From Clusia tigrina (Eukaryota; Arthropoda; Insecta; Diptera; Clusiidae): 64,000 nt of DNA. The DNA is taken from assembly GCA_920105625.2 (NCBI GenBank), contig OV050031.1:48078925-48142924 (forward strand), read 5' to 3'. Numbering within the stretch: position 1 is the first letter of the stretch; every line of letters begins with the position of its first letter. The position numbers were made by a program, and so were the translations under genes. Of the stretch, positions 1-10,758 are shown piece by piece. The notes beneath the pieces are model-generated. The model was not told the DNA's origin. It saw nothing but the letters and a program-made list of their open reading frames with translations, and did no database searches.

Positions 1-779
1 AAAATCTGGCACGAATCTTCTAAAATACGAAGCTAGGCCCAAAAATCTTTGTACCGTTTTCTGATTGACTGATAATGGAAAATTCGCTATTGCGTTCATT
101 TTACAGGCTGACGGTAATATACTAGAATTCTCGATCTCATAACCCAAAAATGTTATCTTTTTCTTCAGAAACTGGCATTTTTCCCATTTAATTTTAATTC
201 CATTACTTTCGGTTACTTTCAAAACTCTACCCAATTTTTCTGTACCTTCTTCTTCTGTCGACGATGGAATGACCATGTCATCCACATAGATTATAACAGT
301 TCCATCATTTATCAATTATCGGAAAACAGAAGAAATGTATCTACAGAACACTGCAGGGGAATTCGAAATTCCAAACGGCACGAATAAAAATTCGAACTGG
401 CCTTTCGCCGTGACGAAAGATGTGTATTTTTGCGATTCTGGTGCGACCGGCACATGGAAAAAACCGTTTCTTAAATCCAACGTCGTATAAATCTTTGCCT
501 CTTGTAACTTTTGTACAACTTCATCAATTAGTGCCATGGAAACTTGTCTCGTACAATTTTCTCATTCAACTGGCGATAATCACAACAAAGTCTCTTTGTC
601 CCATCCTTTTTACCTACTAAAACTACTGGCGATGAAAACTCCGAGAAACTGACTCTTACTATTCCGTCCGCTAGCCATTCGTCAACTTGGCTGTCAACTA
701 GTTGCTGATCTGGTATAGAAAGTCTTCGGGGTATGTGACTAATTGGTGTCTCATCAGTAAGGACAATTTTCATTTCCAC
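1..779 (-). pseudogene. gypsy-1 pol: reverse transcriptase, partial, with one in-frame stop
   Basis: Reverse transcriptase of the gypsy element. Visible motifs in order: a VDEWL...GIVR start, the VLVGKKDGT and CDYRQLN blocks, TTLDLRNGFFHV, the FVPFGISNSPAVF block, and the catalytic YVDD at about 278-289. After YVDD the connection continues through FLGYEIENS and RFLGLASYFRRFVPDF to base 1. A TAA at 313-315 interrupts the frame just before the YVDD segment; the frame is otherwise continuous across it. Upstream (770-1024) the spacer between protease and RT is in another frame. The copy is therefore inactive as it stands, although the sequence around the stop is well preserved, which suggests recent decay. 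Confidence 0.9.
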
Positions 780-903
780 TGGGTGAAAATCAGGTTTTTT
801 AGGATTATATGAGCAACAAAGGACAATATCAAATTTTTAAACTTTACACTTAAACTCGATAAATCTAGATCTATATATTCGTCCTTCTCGACGATCATTG
901 TGC

Positions 904-2388
904 TCATGATTTTACAAAATTCATCCTCTTCAATTTTGTCTCCGACGTTACTGTACTCTTTTCCAGTATAAGCAAACAAGTCATCCGGTTTCTCTTCGCA
1001 GTTAGCGCTACGAGTCGATTCCACTGATTTGCTGTTACTTCACCCACAACTTTTTTGCTAAATGTGGCCCCTTCTTTTCCTATCGCCATATTTACATATT
1101 CAAAGATATCATTTCCGATGACCGCTGAGTAAAGTATGTCACCCTCTCTGACAACATGGAATGATATTGGCAAAAGAATACCATCTAAATTTACTTCGAC
1201 AGTAAAACTTCCTATTGTGGTAATGTCTTTTGCACCAATGCCCACTAAAGTTTTGGTTTCTTTACTCAATTCTATGTCATCCAATAATAGTAGAACATCA
1301 CGCCTAATAGCACAAATGTCACTACCGGTGTCTACAATTACCGATACCTCTCTACCGTTAATCAAAATATCTTTAAAAACTCGATTTGATGCAACAAGTC
1401 TTTGCGATATATAATCTGAAGTTAACGTGTGAACATTTCCGACTGAATTTTTCTTCTCGTCACTGCCATTTTCTTTTTTGCCACGCACCTTACATTCAAA
1501 CGACTTGTGTCCAACTTGTTTGCACTTAAAACACCTGACTTCGTTACTCGTACATGCATTTGCTAAATGCGATGTATCGCCACATTTGTAACATTTTCGC
1601 AGTTTTTTCTCATCATTTTTATCACCACTTTTGTTGAAATTATTTTTACTCTGGCTAAAACTTGTAGGGTGGTTTGTCGACTTGCCTACTTGATTTACCT
1701 TTTCGTAAACCCGCAGTTTCTCTTTCAATTCGACCAAATTTGTGGCCTGATAAAGCATTGATTTATTTGATCTGGAATCCGCGATTCCCTCGACAAAATA
1801 TTCTATAAGGCTTTCATCGTCTAGTCTTATCTGACTACCGATTTCTTGCAAACTATACAGATATTCCCTAAAAGATTCATTTAAACGTTTTTTACGATTT
1901 CTCAAAACTTTATGCACTTCCAAAGCTGACAATTTTCTACCAAACTCGTCTTTTAAACAATCTTTAAGAGATTCCCAAGTTTTTATGCTAGGCTGACTCC
2001 TGATAAAAATTTTTGCAGCCCCTTTCAAAAGCTGTTTTGCGTAAATAGATTTCTGAATACCGCTCCATGTAACCGTAGATGCGCAATCTTCGAATTCTTG
2101 AATCCATGTTGCTATTTCTGGCAACCCTTCTCACGAAAAATGTGAAACTGAATCCGAGATATCCCGTAAAGTGAATACAGAACCCCTTTCCGGCACACCG
2201 TTGGCCACATTATAAACTGATTCATTGTCATCGTCATCATTTGGGTCACTTTCCAAAGGCTCGATATGGAAGTGAGAAAGTAGTCGCTCACGAAGAACCG
2301 GTTTATTCCCAACTCGCGGCAAATTCAACTCAGCCAATTTATTTTTTAAACTTTCTACGTTTAAGGCAAATATTTCCTCTCTATTCAT
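904..2388 (-). pseudogene. gypsy-1 gag-protease with SAP-like N-terminus
   Basis: The ATG is at 2388. The first about 45 residues contain LKNKLAELNLPRVGNKPVLRERL-type spacing, which matches a SAP DNA/RNA-binding motif (inference from pattern). An in-frame TGA near 2131 interrupts the frame; it then stays open to 904 (406 codons). That section holds a gag capsid-like helical region (about 2124-1660), two CX2CX4HX4C zinc knuckles (CYKCGDTSHLANAC and CFKCKQVGHKSFEC, about 1490-1600), and an aspartic protease with the active-site triplet in VIVDTGSDICAIR (about 1320-1360). Gag packages element RNA and the protease matures the polyprotein. Apart from the TGA the reading frame is good. The protein would need a frame change to reach RT. 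Confidence 0.85.
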
Positions 2389-2399
2389 TTTTACAAGCG

Positions 2400-3290
2400 A
2401 ATGTCAACTTTCACAAAGATACAAAATACTTTTCAACAATATATTTTTAATTATTGATATACAATATTAATCAAAAATTCCAACTTTAATTTTACTCGAC
2501 AATTTTTTTCTGAAATTTCACAAAAAATTTTACTTCTCAAAATTATACCAAATTTTAATTATACAAATTTTATTTTTCAATTCGAATTTTACGTTTGTTT
2601 AAATTTTCTTGACAACACACAGTATATTCTTATTAAATAGTTCAATTTGAAATTTACAGGGCAATACAAAATTATTTTCCAATTGAAAATTCTTTTCTAT
2701 ATTTCATTTTAAGTTTACCAATTAGAATCAAAATTAATGTTTGGTAAGAACTGAATTGATGTACAAGGACTGTCAACAACACAATAGATCAGTGCTCCTC
2801 AAACTTAAAATCTAATTAGATATACATACGCAGCAGCTGCAATTTTCAAATTAACGTTCAAATCTCCTTAATAACCAAGCATGTTCGTTTCAGCAAAATG
2901 TAAATACTTTTCCCCTCTTCACGGCAATTCACTGGTTATTATTTCGCTCTCTAGTTATATATCCACACACACAGATTGATGTTTATGACTTTTCGTGTTG
3001 TTTTTGTTTTTAACTCGTTACAACTCTCGTTTCTTTTTGATTTATGCACACAACCACACAGTCTCAAACAACCACCATTTGGAATTGTTTTTTTTTTCAA
3101 ATTTTGTTTTCTCTGTTGCCACTCAGGCGTTTGATTCCTTACTTTTTTTTCTTTTAGCTCTCTCTCACTCTCAGTGTTATACAGTCTTTTTTTCTTGGAT
3201 TCGTTCCCCTTTTTCTCACAAATTTCAGTTATTTATTTTGTTCACACAGCAAATTAAATTATTTGAATTTTTTCCAAAAGGTTTGTTCCA
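2400..3290 (-). other. gypsy-1 AT-rich leader between gag start and tandem repeats
   Basis: About 890 bases between the gag ATG and the tandem repeat block. It is very AT-rich, with long T or A runs on either strand, and has no open frame with family resemblance. I read it as 5' untranslated leader of the gypsy element. No splice sites or protein could be supported. Confidence 0.55.
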
Positions 3291-3580
3291 AGCCACTCAG
3301 GCTATCATATATCAGTAAATTATTTAAATTTTGTCAAAATATTTTTGTTTTTAAGCCACTCAGGCTACAACACAACAACAAATTATTTAAATTTCTGTAC
3401 AAATTTTTGTTTCTAAGCCACTCAGGCTATCACACAGCAACAAGTTATTTAAATTTTTAGCAAAATATTTGTTTTTAAGCCACTCAGGCTATCACACAGC
3501 AAAAAATTATTTAAATTTTTACAAAAATATTTGTTTTTAAGCCACTCAGGCTATCACACAGCAACAAATTATTTAAATTT
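3291..3580 (-). repeat. Tandem repeat, about 61-bp unit, five copies, in gypsy-1 leader
   Basis: Five head-to-tail copies each begin with AAGCCACTCAGGCTA (plus-strand view), followed by (T)CACACAGCAACAAATTATTTAAATTT-like sequence and a T-rich stretch. Copies start near 3291, 3353, 3414, 3477 and 3539. Units differ by a few substitutions and one-base indels, the rightmost three being most alike. A degenerate further copy (GCCAAAACCATTTAGG) may lie near 3648. Leader repeats of this kind are common in insect gypsy elements and vary in copy number. Confidence 0.85.
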
Positions 3581-3810
3581 TTCCTTTCCAACAAGCACCA
3601 CACAGGTTACTCTTCTGTTTTTTTTTCTTCCCAAAAATAATTCAAAGCCAAAACCATTTAGGTTGTTTCAAAATCTTTCCACTGTTTATTTATTTTTGTT
3701 TTTTGGAACGTTTGTCTCCGTTCGTTTATTCAAAAAAAAAACACACGCACACTCAATTGTTTTGCCCCTGTTGCATTTTTTCCACTGTTTGTTGGCACGT
3801 TTGTCTACGT

Positions 3811-3831
3811 CAAATCCCGGTTGAGCCCCCA
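3811..3831 (-). promoter_or_regulatory. gypsy-1 primer binding site
   Basis: On the minus strand the sequence TGGGGGCTCAACCGGGATTT lies three bases inside the 5' LTR end. It starts with TGG, so it can pair with a tRNA 3' CCA end, and its complement reads like an acceptor stem followed by a T-arm (GGTTGAGCCCCCA). I did not assign the tRNA. Confidence 0.65.
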
Positions 3832-3834
3832 ATT

Positions 3835-4123
3835 TGTAGTTTAAGGTACACTCTACTGAACCCAAATTTATTGGTTGACGCCAATTTGTGATCACTTCCT
3901 TTTTCCTCAGAGAAAACACTCCATTTTATTATTAAATGTAATTTATTAAAGTAAATGTTTATTTTTGAAGCGTCTTATTTCATGCGCCCTTATCACTAGC
4001 AGTGTAACTTAAAGACTAAAAAACAAAACAAAATAACTAATTCAATTGACATTCGCTCGCTTGACTGCGAGGGGTTGCCAACTATGAATAACAATGCAGG
4101 GTACAGAAATACCAAATCCTACA
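3835..4123 (-). repeat. gypsy-1 5' LTR (289 bp)
   Basis: Bounded by TGTAGT at 3835 and CCTACA at 4123, so the minus strand reads TGTAG...CTACA, the usual TG/CA ends with a short inverted repeat. The inner end abuts the primer site with a three-base gap. The outer end is exact because the Harbinger intron sequence resumes at 4124 with homology to 52018-52070. AATAAA-type signals on the minus strand lie around 3930-3960. The partner LTR is outside the window. Confidence 0.75.
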
Positions 4124-5570
4124 AATATATAAATTGAAATTGATGTTTTTTGTGTTTAATAGCAAACGGAAGCAGTGGAGTAGAGAGGAGACTCTGGGGC
4201 TGCTGAGATACTACCAGGTGTGTAAGGAGGAGTTTCAACACCCCAAAGGCAAGAGGAATGCGTAAAAACATGTCATGGAGGATGTGGTATTCCAGGGCAT
4301 TACGGTAAGTTATCTAATTTCGCTATTTTGTGGACACGTCATTTGGTCATAGCTAGCCATAGCAGTGGTAAATACGTAGTTGACAGCTCTATCATATTTT
4401 TTAAATATTTATCAAACGATTTGACTGTCTCGAAGTAAATAAAAATTATCTGTCTGTATCTGGGGCACTCGCTGCAGCAAACCACTAACATTTTTTTATA
4501 GAAGAATTTTGTAAAACTAATATTTTATTTTTTCAGGACTCAACCAAAACAACTACCTGTTTGAAAGGGAAAATGGGCACTCTTCTCAGCGCATATAAGG
4601 CGGCTAAAGATAATTCCAACCGCACTGGTGTAACCGCATGTAATACACCATATTCCGATAAAATGGACGCAATTTTTGGCACCAAGTCTATCGTGTCGAA
4701 TCAAAATACTACACATGTTGGTCGACAACCACAGGTGCCGTTAACTGAAATTGACCAAGAAGCAACCACGAGTACTTCTTCTGAAACTCCAGACTCTGCG
4801 CGAAAATTATATGAACTCAAAGCTTCTTCTAAAAAAAGCTTTGGAGAAAAAGAAGCGCAGATGAAAGAGTCTTCCAACCAGTTGCAGTAACTGCTGAAAG
4901 AGAAGTGGGAGAGATACCCTTATGAAAGGCAGTGTCGCACGAGAGAAAAATAAAAAAGTACTCTTGTTTTTAAAAAAACAAAGATGAGAAACAAAAAATT
5001 CCCAACTAAAATTATTTAGAAACTTTCATTTTTATAGAATATCTTTTTTAAAACTTTGAATTTTTAGAGACTATATTCTTTAGAACCTACCTTGTTGCCG
5101 AAAATGTTCTCTTTAATACCGACGGTAATGTGCACGGGAGAAAAATAAAACAGTATAAAAATCCCCAACTACAATCATTATTTTTGTTTTATTTTAGAAC
5201 TTTCCTTTTTGAAGATTTTTTTAACTTTAGAACTTTCCTTTTTGTAAATCTTTTTTATTTTACTTCATAAAAATTACAAGAAGCAAAAAAAAATTTATAT
5301 TTATAGTAAATAAAGTTATTTATTTTTAGTATGTCTATGGCAACCTTGTACCAATATCGGCCATTTGTGTAAGGATAATTTTAATAATTGGCTTTCAATT
5401 ATTATACGTAAATACACCAGAATGTACAATCAGAAATTAAAGGATAAGTGCTATTGAAAGAAGGAAAGTACGACGAAGTACTATGAAAAGAGAAAAGTAC
5501 GATGAAGTACTTTCGAAAGAAGAAAAGTACGATGAAAATACTATTCAAAAGCATTAAATGATGATACCAC
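4124..5570 (+). mobile_element. Harbinger-family copy A (right of gypsy-1), partial
   Basis: From 4124 the sequence matches the region before the Myb-like exon of the Harbinger copy at 51729-52815 (shared stretch up to the acceptor and through the exon, 4130-4250 against 52020-52135). It then carries a longer Myb/SANT-like gene than that copy. The left end and the convergent transposase gene are not visible: the left side is cut by gypsy-1. The right boundary is uncertain; after 4890 the sequence is non-coding, with two loosely repeated A-rich segments (around 4945-5030 and 5130-5230) and a short tandem repeat. Confidence 0.6.
4163..4890 (+). pseudogene. Myb/SANT-like DNA-binding protein of Harbinger copy A, two exons
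   Basis: Exon 4163-4304 follows an AG acceptor and starts with KRKQWSREETLGLLRYYQ, a Myb/SANT-like helix pattern. A GTAAGT donor at 4305 and a TTTTTTCAG acceptor ending at 4536 define a 232-bp intron in phase 0. Exon 4537-4890 continues with CLKGKMGTLLSAYKAAKDNS...NTPYSDKMDAIFGTK, the C-terminal half of the same fold, then a Ser/Thr-rich tail and a TAA. In Harbinger elements this second protein binds the element ends and helps the transposase enter the nucleus (family knowledge). An in-frame TAA at 4263-4265 breaks exon 2. The first exon (seen as MENKEN at 51929 in the other copy) is beyond gypsy-1. Confidence 0.75.
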
Positions 5571-5573
5571 TCC

Positions 5574-5576
<3 letters not shown>
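4891..5576. other. Non-coding stretch with short tandem repeat
   Basis: No gene seen. 5452-5541 contains three head-to-tail units of about 30 bp built on GAAAAGTACGATGAAGTAC. The rest is A/T-rich. It probably belongs to Harbinger copy A or its former flank. Confidence 0.5.

Positions 5577-5577
<1 letters not shown>

Positions 5578-5611
<34 letters not shown>
5578..5611. repeat. (ATT)n run, probable 3' tail of LINE X
   Basis: Eleven ATT units. On the minus strand this is (AAT)n directly after the 3' untranslated part of LINE X, as expected for CR1-like elements, which end in short tandem repeats rather than poly(A). Confidence 0.6.
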
Positions 5612-5613
<2 letters not shown>

Positions 5614-5903
5614 TTACATTCACCTTGGGACATTAAGGCAAAACATTCATTTACTACAATAATCCGGACATAATTTAATTTATACTATAAAATACAATAG
5701 CTTACAGAGTACAAAAACAGAACATTACAATATGCATTTCAACAATTCATCTTTCAATTCATCAATACAATACAATACAGTACCTTTGAATCAATAAAAA
5801 TGTATAGCTTTAAATTTGTTATTAGTCACAAAAGGATGCATACATATAAACAGTGTACGCGGTCACACACAATCCATAGCGCAACCCAACTCAGCTCATA
5901 AAT

Positions 5904-6491
5904 TCATTGCCCCTGGAAGTGTTTATTAAGCTCAATTTTGAATAGATTAGCATTGCCAATATCTTGAATCCGTACAGGCAGTGAATTCCAAAGTCTCACA
6001 GCATTAACGAAAAATTCACGTTCAGACATAAGTGAGGAATATCTTATCGGGACAAGCCGATTAGTACGGCCAGAGCGAGTAAATTTAAGGCGCCTAAACA
6101 AATATGGAGGCTCCTGTGTGCAAATAATCTTATGCAACAATAGACTACTTCAAGTGTCAAGAAGCTGATCGAATGTGATATGAAAAAGTTCTATTGCGCG
6201 CCCATACACATGATCTCTTCGACTTAAACCACAAATGTATAGTGTTAAATAACACATTGAGTTTTCGCTTACTTACTGCATCACAATTCCCAAATATTTC
6301 ACAACCATACAACATAGTTGGGAGAAGGTAGGACTTGGCTAGTATCATTCTAATCCTGAGAGGAGTAAAATATTGCGTAGCCCATAGGGATCGCAGCATA
6401 CCATAGACTTTACCAGCCGTTACTGCAATATGATTACTCCAGAATAGAGTACCATCAAATATGACTTCCAAATTTCTAATCACATTTACAT
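5904..6491 (-). pseudogene. LINE X ORF2: C-terminal part of reverse transcriptase
   Basis: Two overlapping frames. 6483-6157 reads NLEVIFDGTLFWSNHI...MLRSLWATQYF...SYLLPTMLYGCEIF, the thumb/connection segment after the YADD core. 6140-5904 reads IICTQEPPYLFRRL...REFFVNAVRLWNSLPVRIQDI...FKIELNKHF, the typical C-terminal end of CR1-like RT proteins, with its stop at 5904. A frameshift lies near 6150. The same two blocks recur in LINE Y at 28091-28600. The remaining 290 bases to 5612 are 3' UTR. Confidence 0.8.
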
Positions 6492-7450
6492 GAGTGGGCA
6501 GCGCTCTCCCCCGTGGGAGAGAACGACATCTATTAGCGAGTCAGAAGAACCTATTAACACTAATGTTCGCTCTTCGTGGAGTGCACATGGCAAACCTCCA
6601 ATAATGTCCTGCTCCAGTATAGCAGCGGATTGTGCGACAACTACAACAAATTCGTCAGCAACAACAACATCTGCCTTCTCTACGTACGGTACAACAACTA
6701 CCTACTCGACTACAACTGCGACATCAACATGTTCTTCTGCCTGTGCGCAAATTCCGCCCAAAAGCGTGCAGGTAAGTCAACTGCAATCGCTACCAAAGAG
6801 AGCACGAACCTCACCCACGACAGATAAAGCGAAAAGAACGCCAAACAGTACCAAAAAGCAAAAAATAGCAAAAAACCCAAGCCAAAGTAAGTTATCCAAC
6901 TGCTGGTTGAGCGTTACTATTTCGGAAAAGAAAAACAAATTTGCTGCTTTGACCGTTGATGATGACGAACTTGCTGAACCCTCGCTCAGTGGACAAGTGA
7001 TCAAAATGAGTCCGAAAAAGAAAAAACAAATAGTCCGAAAAAAAGTTTAAACAAAGCACCCCCTATATACGTAGAAGGCGTAGAATGCATAAAGACTTTA
7101 AAAAATGCGCTAACCGCTGTTGCAGACAATAACTTTATATTTAAAATATTAACAAACAATGAAGTACGAGCTCAATCGAATGACTCGGAAACATACAAAA
7201 ATATTCAAAATGCTAAAGCAAAAAGGTACAAAGCTATACACTTTTAAAACCAAAAATGAAAGGGGTTTCAAAGTCATTTTTCGCAATATGCACCCCTCCG
7301 CAGACCAAAAAGAAATCAAAAATGAGCTTGGTGAAATCGGTCACAAAGTTTTAAACATAACTAACATAACTCAACGGACAACAAAAAAACCGCTACCATC
7401 TAATGCCAAAAATACGGACTACTGTACAAGGGATGCAGTATGTGTGAAAT
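6490..7450 (+). pseudogene. Jockey A ORF1 (gag-like nucleic-acid binding protein)
   Basis: The first 186 codons are Ser/Thr/Ala-rich with (ACA)n-driven threonine runs and a Lys-rich end (MSPKKKKQIVRKK). After the stop at 7050 the downstream frame gives APPIYVEGVECIKTLKNAL, the start of the conserved jockey ORF1 core. A frameshift near 7160 leads to MLKQKGTKLYTFKTKNERGF and DQKEIKNELGEIGHKVLNI, the RRM-like part matching Jockey B. The zinc-knuckle region is almost entirely deleted: only a remnant resembling NTDYCTRDAVCVK remains at 7410-7450. Family role: binds element RNA; inactive here. Confidence 0.75.
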
Positions 7451-7458
7451 GAGCTGGA

Positions 7459-9639
7459 ATGCCAAAAAAAAAAAAAATTAATAAAATAAATTCAGAAACA
7501 CATTTTACGAACAAAAGCTCATTAGGATTTCCTAGATATAAAATTTATGTGACAAATCATCCTGATGGTAAAGCTCGTGGTGGGACAGCTATCATATCAA
7601 ATTCACTATTAATACATACTGAACGGCAACCATATGCAACACCTCATATTCAATCCACTACTGTGCAAATTGAGGATACAAGTGGGACAATACTCATTTC
7701 CTCAGTTTACTCTCCCCCCAGACACCTAATAACGATGGATCAATATGGTGACTACATAAAGATTCCTTGCAGCTGGAGATCTGAATGCAAAACACACTGG
7801 CTGTGGATCTAGTCTAACCAATAAAAAAGGACGAAATCTGATTAATGCTATAAAAAAAAATAACAGCAGATTTTTTGGCTCAGGTGAACCCACATACAGG
7901 CCAACAGATAGGAAAAAGATCCCAGATCTAATCGACTTCAGCATAACAAAAAATATAAAGTGTAACCAATTAAAAATTAAAGCTTGTTTTGAACTTTCTT
8001 CAGACCACTCTCCGATAATACTTGACTACACAACTGACATCAAACCCATAGAACCAATAGCTAAGATATTTAACCACATTACAAACTGGAATGAGTATAG
8101 ACAGCATATTGAAAATCAACTGAATATGTCTATCACACTGAAAACACAATTAGACATTGAACGTGCCATTATTCACTTCAACGATGTGGTCCTAGACGCA
8201 GGAATCAAATCAAGCCAACAGCATAAATTTTGAAGAAATAAACCTACAACGGATATTTTCATAAGAAAGCAAATTATTGAGAAGAGAAAGCTGAGAAAGA
8301 GGTGGCAGTTAACTAGATCGGCTGAAGATAAACACAATTTTATATCCTGCAAAAAACTCAAGAAAATATTAACTAAAAGACAAAATTTAGAATTTAAAAA
8401 TTACCTAAAAAAGTTGACGCCTACCCAGGATACGAACTACTCATTATGGAAATGCACAAAGAAATTAAAAACTCAGATAAGGGCCACTACTACGGAAAGA
8501 TTACAACTCATGTGCTACTACCAATGAAGAAAAAGCAACTGCATTGGCTAAATACTTTGAAAAAGTCCTATCAAATGACGAAGATAAATATATTGAAACA
8601 TGCTGACTTAAATATAGACATTACAACCAAAATAAAGAATGCATACAGCAGAAATAACTAATTGCATTAAAAAACGAATAAACCATAAAAAAGCACCAGG
8701 ATACGATATGTTGACAGGCAAAGCACTCGCTGAGCTACCTACTATAGGTTATAACTACTTAAGGAATGTTATCAACTCAATGTTCCGACTACAATTTTTT
8801 CCCAAAGTATGCAAAGTTGCTGAAATTATTGCGCTACCGAAGCAGGGAAAAGATGCTACAACTGCTTCGTCGTATTGACAAATTAGCCTACTTCCCATGA
8901 TTTCTAAAGTTGGTGAAAAACTATGTTAGACTTAGCCAGATCCTTGACAATAAAAACATTATACCAATCAATTCGGCTTCAGAAAACTACATTCAACAAT
9001 TCAACAGATACACCGTATAACAAACAAAATTGAAACAGACACAGAATATAAACGGTACTGCATTGCTTGGACGTTGCAAAAGCATTTGACAAAGTAAGGC
9101 ATAAAGGACTGCTGCATAAACTGAAGACGATGCTGCCACTTGACTACTATTTGATTGTTGAAAGTTATCTTAGTGATAGTTACTTTTACGTCAAATATAA
9201 TGAAGAGTGTTCGTCTATTCATCTTACAACAGCTAGAGTGCCTCAAGGGAGTGTTTTAGGACCACTGCTATATGTCATATTTACCTCAGATATACCACTT
9301 CCAAAACAACTGAATACCACAATTGCTACCTTTGCTGAAGCCACAATCCTCTTGACATCTGACAAAAATCTAAATACTGCGACTGCAAATCTGCAGATAT
9401 ACACAGAGAATGTTATGGAATGGTTTGATAAATGGTGCTTGAAAATTAATAAAGATAAGACTGTACAAATAATTTTACAACTAAAACAAAATTTAACCCA
9501 ATACCTATTAAAATAAACAATAAAGATGTAAAAATAGGGTCTACTACTAAATACCTTGGTATGCACATGGACTCAAAGTTGAATTGGCACTACCACATCA
9601 CAAAAAATGAAACAAATAAAAGAAAAATTTAGGCAACTA
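7459..9639 (+). pseudogene. Jockey A ORF2: endonuclease-reverse transcriptase, 5' and middle part
   Basis: Endonuclease pieces: SETHFTNKSSLGFP, THPDGKARGGTAII-type block, SSVYSPP (7490-7760), then after a frameshift GEPTYRPTDRKKIPDLIDF and SSDHSPIIL (7880-8030). The linker contains TNYSLWK (8430). RT pieces: APGYDMLTGKAL (8690), LDVAKAFDKVRHKGLLHKL (9060-9120), VPQGSVLGPLLYVIFTSDIP (9238-9300) and the active-site region TFAEATILL at 9328-9350, where the catalytic FADD is FAEA. TKYLGMHMDSKLNWHYH (9550-9600) precedes the mariner break. At least five frameshifts or stops. Confidence 0.82.
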
Positions 9640-10757
9640 AAGGGTTTTCCAACAATAGCTGTTATTTTGAATCACCCGGTATTTTGGTAGCTGTAACTTT
9701 TGAAGCTTTTTGTCTTTGACATTTGACAAGTAGAAACTAGGGCATTACTAAAAATGGAACGATACATGTTTCAACGACGCATTGAAATTATTAAAATTTA
9801 CTACAAAAATGGTGAAAATCTTGCAGTCACAGTTCGCAAAACTAAAGCATTTTTGGGTCGTCGTGAAGCACCTTGTCGGACCGCAATACAGAAATTGGTG
9901 GAAAAATTGGAGCTGTTGGGACAAGTTAGTGATGTGAAGAATAAAACACGTGCACGTCGCTCAAGAACAACTGAGAATATTGCTGCTGTAGCCCAAAGTG
10001 TTGAAGAAAACCCAGGTTTGTCCATTCCTCGCCGTTCTTTGGAATTGGGCATTCCACAAACGTCATTACACCGGATTTTGCATAAAGACTTGGGTCTTAA
10101 GGCTTATAAAGTTCAGTTAACTCAAGAACTCAAGCCGGCTGATCATCAACAACGACGTGTCTTTGCTGATTGGGTCCTTGAAGTACATGAAAATGATCCG
10201 GAATTCCATCGAAAAATCATCTTGACTGATGAGGCCCATTTCCACCTCGGTGGCTACGTCAACAAGCAAAATTGTCGCATCTGGGGCTCGGAAAACCCAA
10301 GAGTTATTGTTGAGAAGCCTCTCCATCCTCAACGTGTGACTGTTTGGTGCGGGTTATGGTCCGGAGGGGTCATTGGACCTTGCTTTTTCGAAAATGAGGT
10401 TGGATCAACAGTTACGGTGAAAGGATTGCGCTATCGAGAGATGATTAATGATTTTTTATGGTCGGAGTTGGATGGTATTGATCTGGACAACGTTTACTTT
10501 CAACAAGACGGCGCTACGTGCCACACAAGGAACGAAACCATTGCTCTTTTACGGGAAAAGTTTCCGGACCGTGTTATCTCTCGAAGAGGTGATCACAATT
10601 GGCCACCGAGATTTTGTGATTTAACACCTTGCGACTTCTTCCTTTGGGGCAACGTGAAAGATAAGGTCTACGCCAACAGCCCAGCGTCGTTTCAAGACCT
10701 CAAAGATAAAATTCGTGAGGCTATCGAGGACATAGGGCAGCCACTTTGCGATTTGTA
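9640..10757 (+). mobile_element. Mariner-like transposon, 3' end lost
   Basis: Inserted in Jockey A ORF2. The left boundary is set by the end of jockey sequence (reads QLK, about 9639) and the start of GGGTTTTCCAACAATAG. The right boundary is where jockey coding resumes (KSGWYTTNEDTHRKL, about 10762). I could not find a matching right inverted repeat, and the transposase ends abruptly, so the right end is deleted, together with about 100 codons of jockey. Confidence 0.78.
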
Positions 10758-10758
10758 A
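9754..10758 (+). CDS. Tc1/mariner-superfamily transposase, open but C-terminally truncated
   Basis: Open for 334 codons from ATG. Residues 1-120 form the DNA-binding half (helix-turn-helix blocks around RRSRTTENI and SIPRRSLELGIPQTSLHRIL). The catalytic half shows LTDEAHFHLGGYVNKQNCR (first Asp about 159), YFQQDGATCHT (second Asp about 252) and FCDLTPCDFFLWG (third Asp about 289), which leaves 36 residues between the last two acids by my count. The family cuts and pastes at TA sites. The C-terminus stops soon after KDKIREAIEDI, short of the usual tail, and the last residues may be jockey-derived. No stop or frameshift before that. Confidence 0.88.
   Translation: MERYMFQRRIEIIKIYYKNGENLAVTVRKTKAFLGRREAPCRTAIQKLVEKLELLGQVSDVKNKTRARRSRTTENIAAVAQSVEENPGLSIPRRSLELGIPQTSLHRILHKDLGLKAYKVQLTQELKPADHQQRRVFADWVLEVHENDPEFHRKIILTDEAHFHLGGYVNKQNCRIWGSENPRVIVEKPLHPQRVTVWCGLWSGGVIGPCFFENEVGSTVTVKGLRYREMINDFLWSELDGIDLDNVYFQQDGATCHTRNETIALLREKFPDRVISRRGDHNWPPRFCDLTPCDFFLWGNVKDKVYANSPASFQDLKDKIREAIEDIGQPLCDL

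Larger units (their letters stand above)
1..4123 (-). mobile_element. Ty3/Gypsy LTR retrotransposon (gypsy-1), 3' part beyond the left edge
   Basis: The element reads right to left: 5' LTR (3835-4123), primer site (3811-3831), a 1.4-kb AT-rich leader with tandem repeats (2400-3830), gag with zinc knuckles, an aspartic protease, and reverse transcriptase running off the window at base 1. RNase H, integrase and the 3' LTR must lie to the left, so the target duplication cannot be checked. The coding part is damaged by at least two in-frame stops and frame changes between protease and RT. Its right end lies inside an intron of the Harbinger Myb-like gene that resumes at 4124, so gypsy-1 is younger than that Harbinger copy. 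A related but more decayed element is at 25584-27470. Confidence 0.88.

Noticed and set aside
3291..3580. Regular repeats resembling a CRISPR array
   Set aside because: Whole units repeat head to tail without unique spacers, and the context is a eukaryotic LTR element leader.
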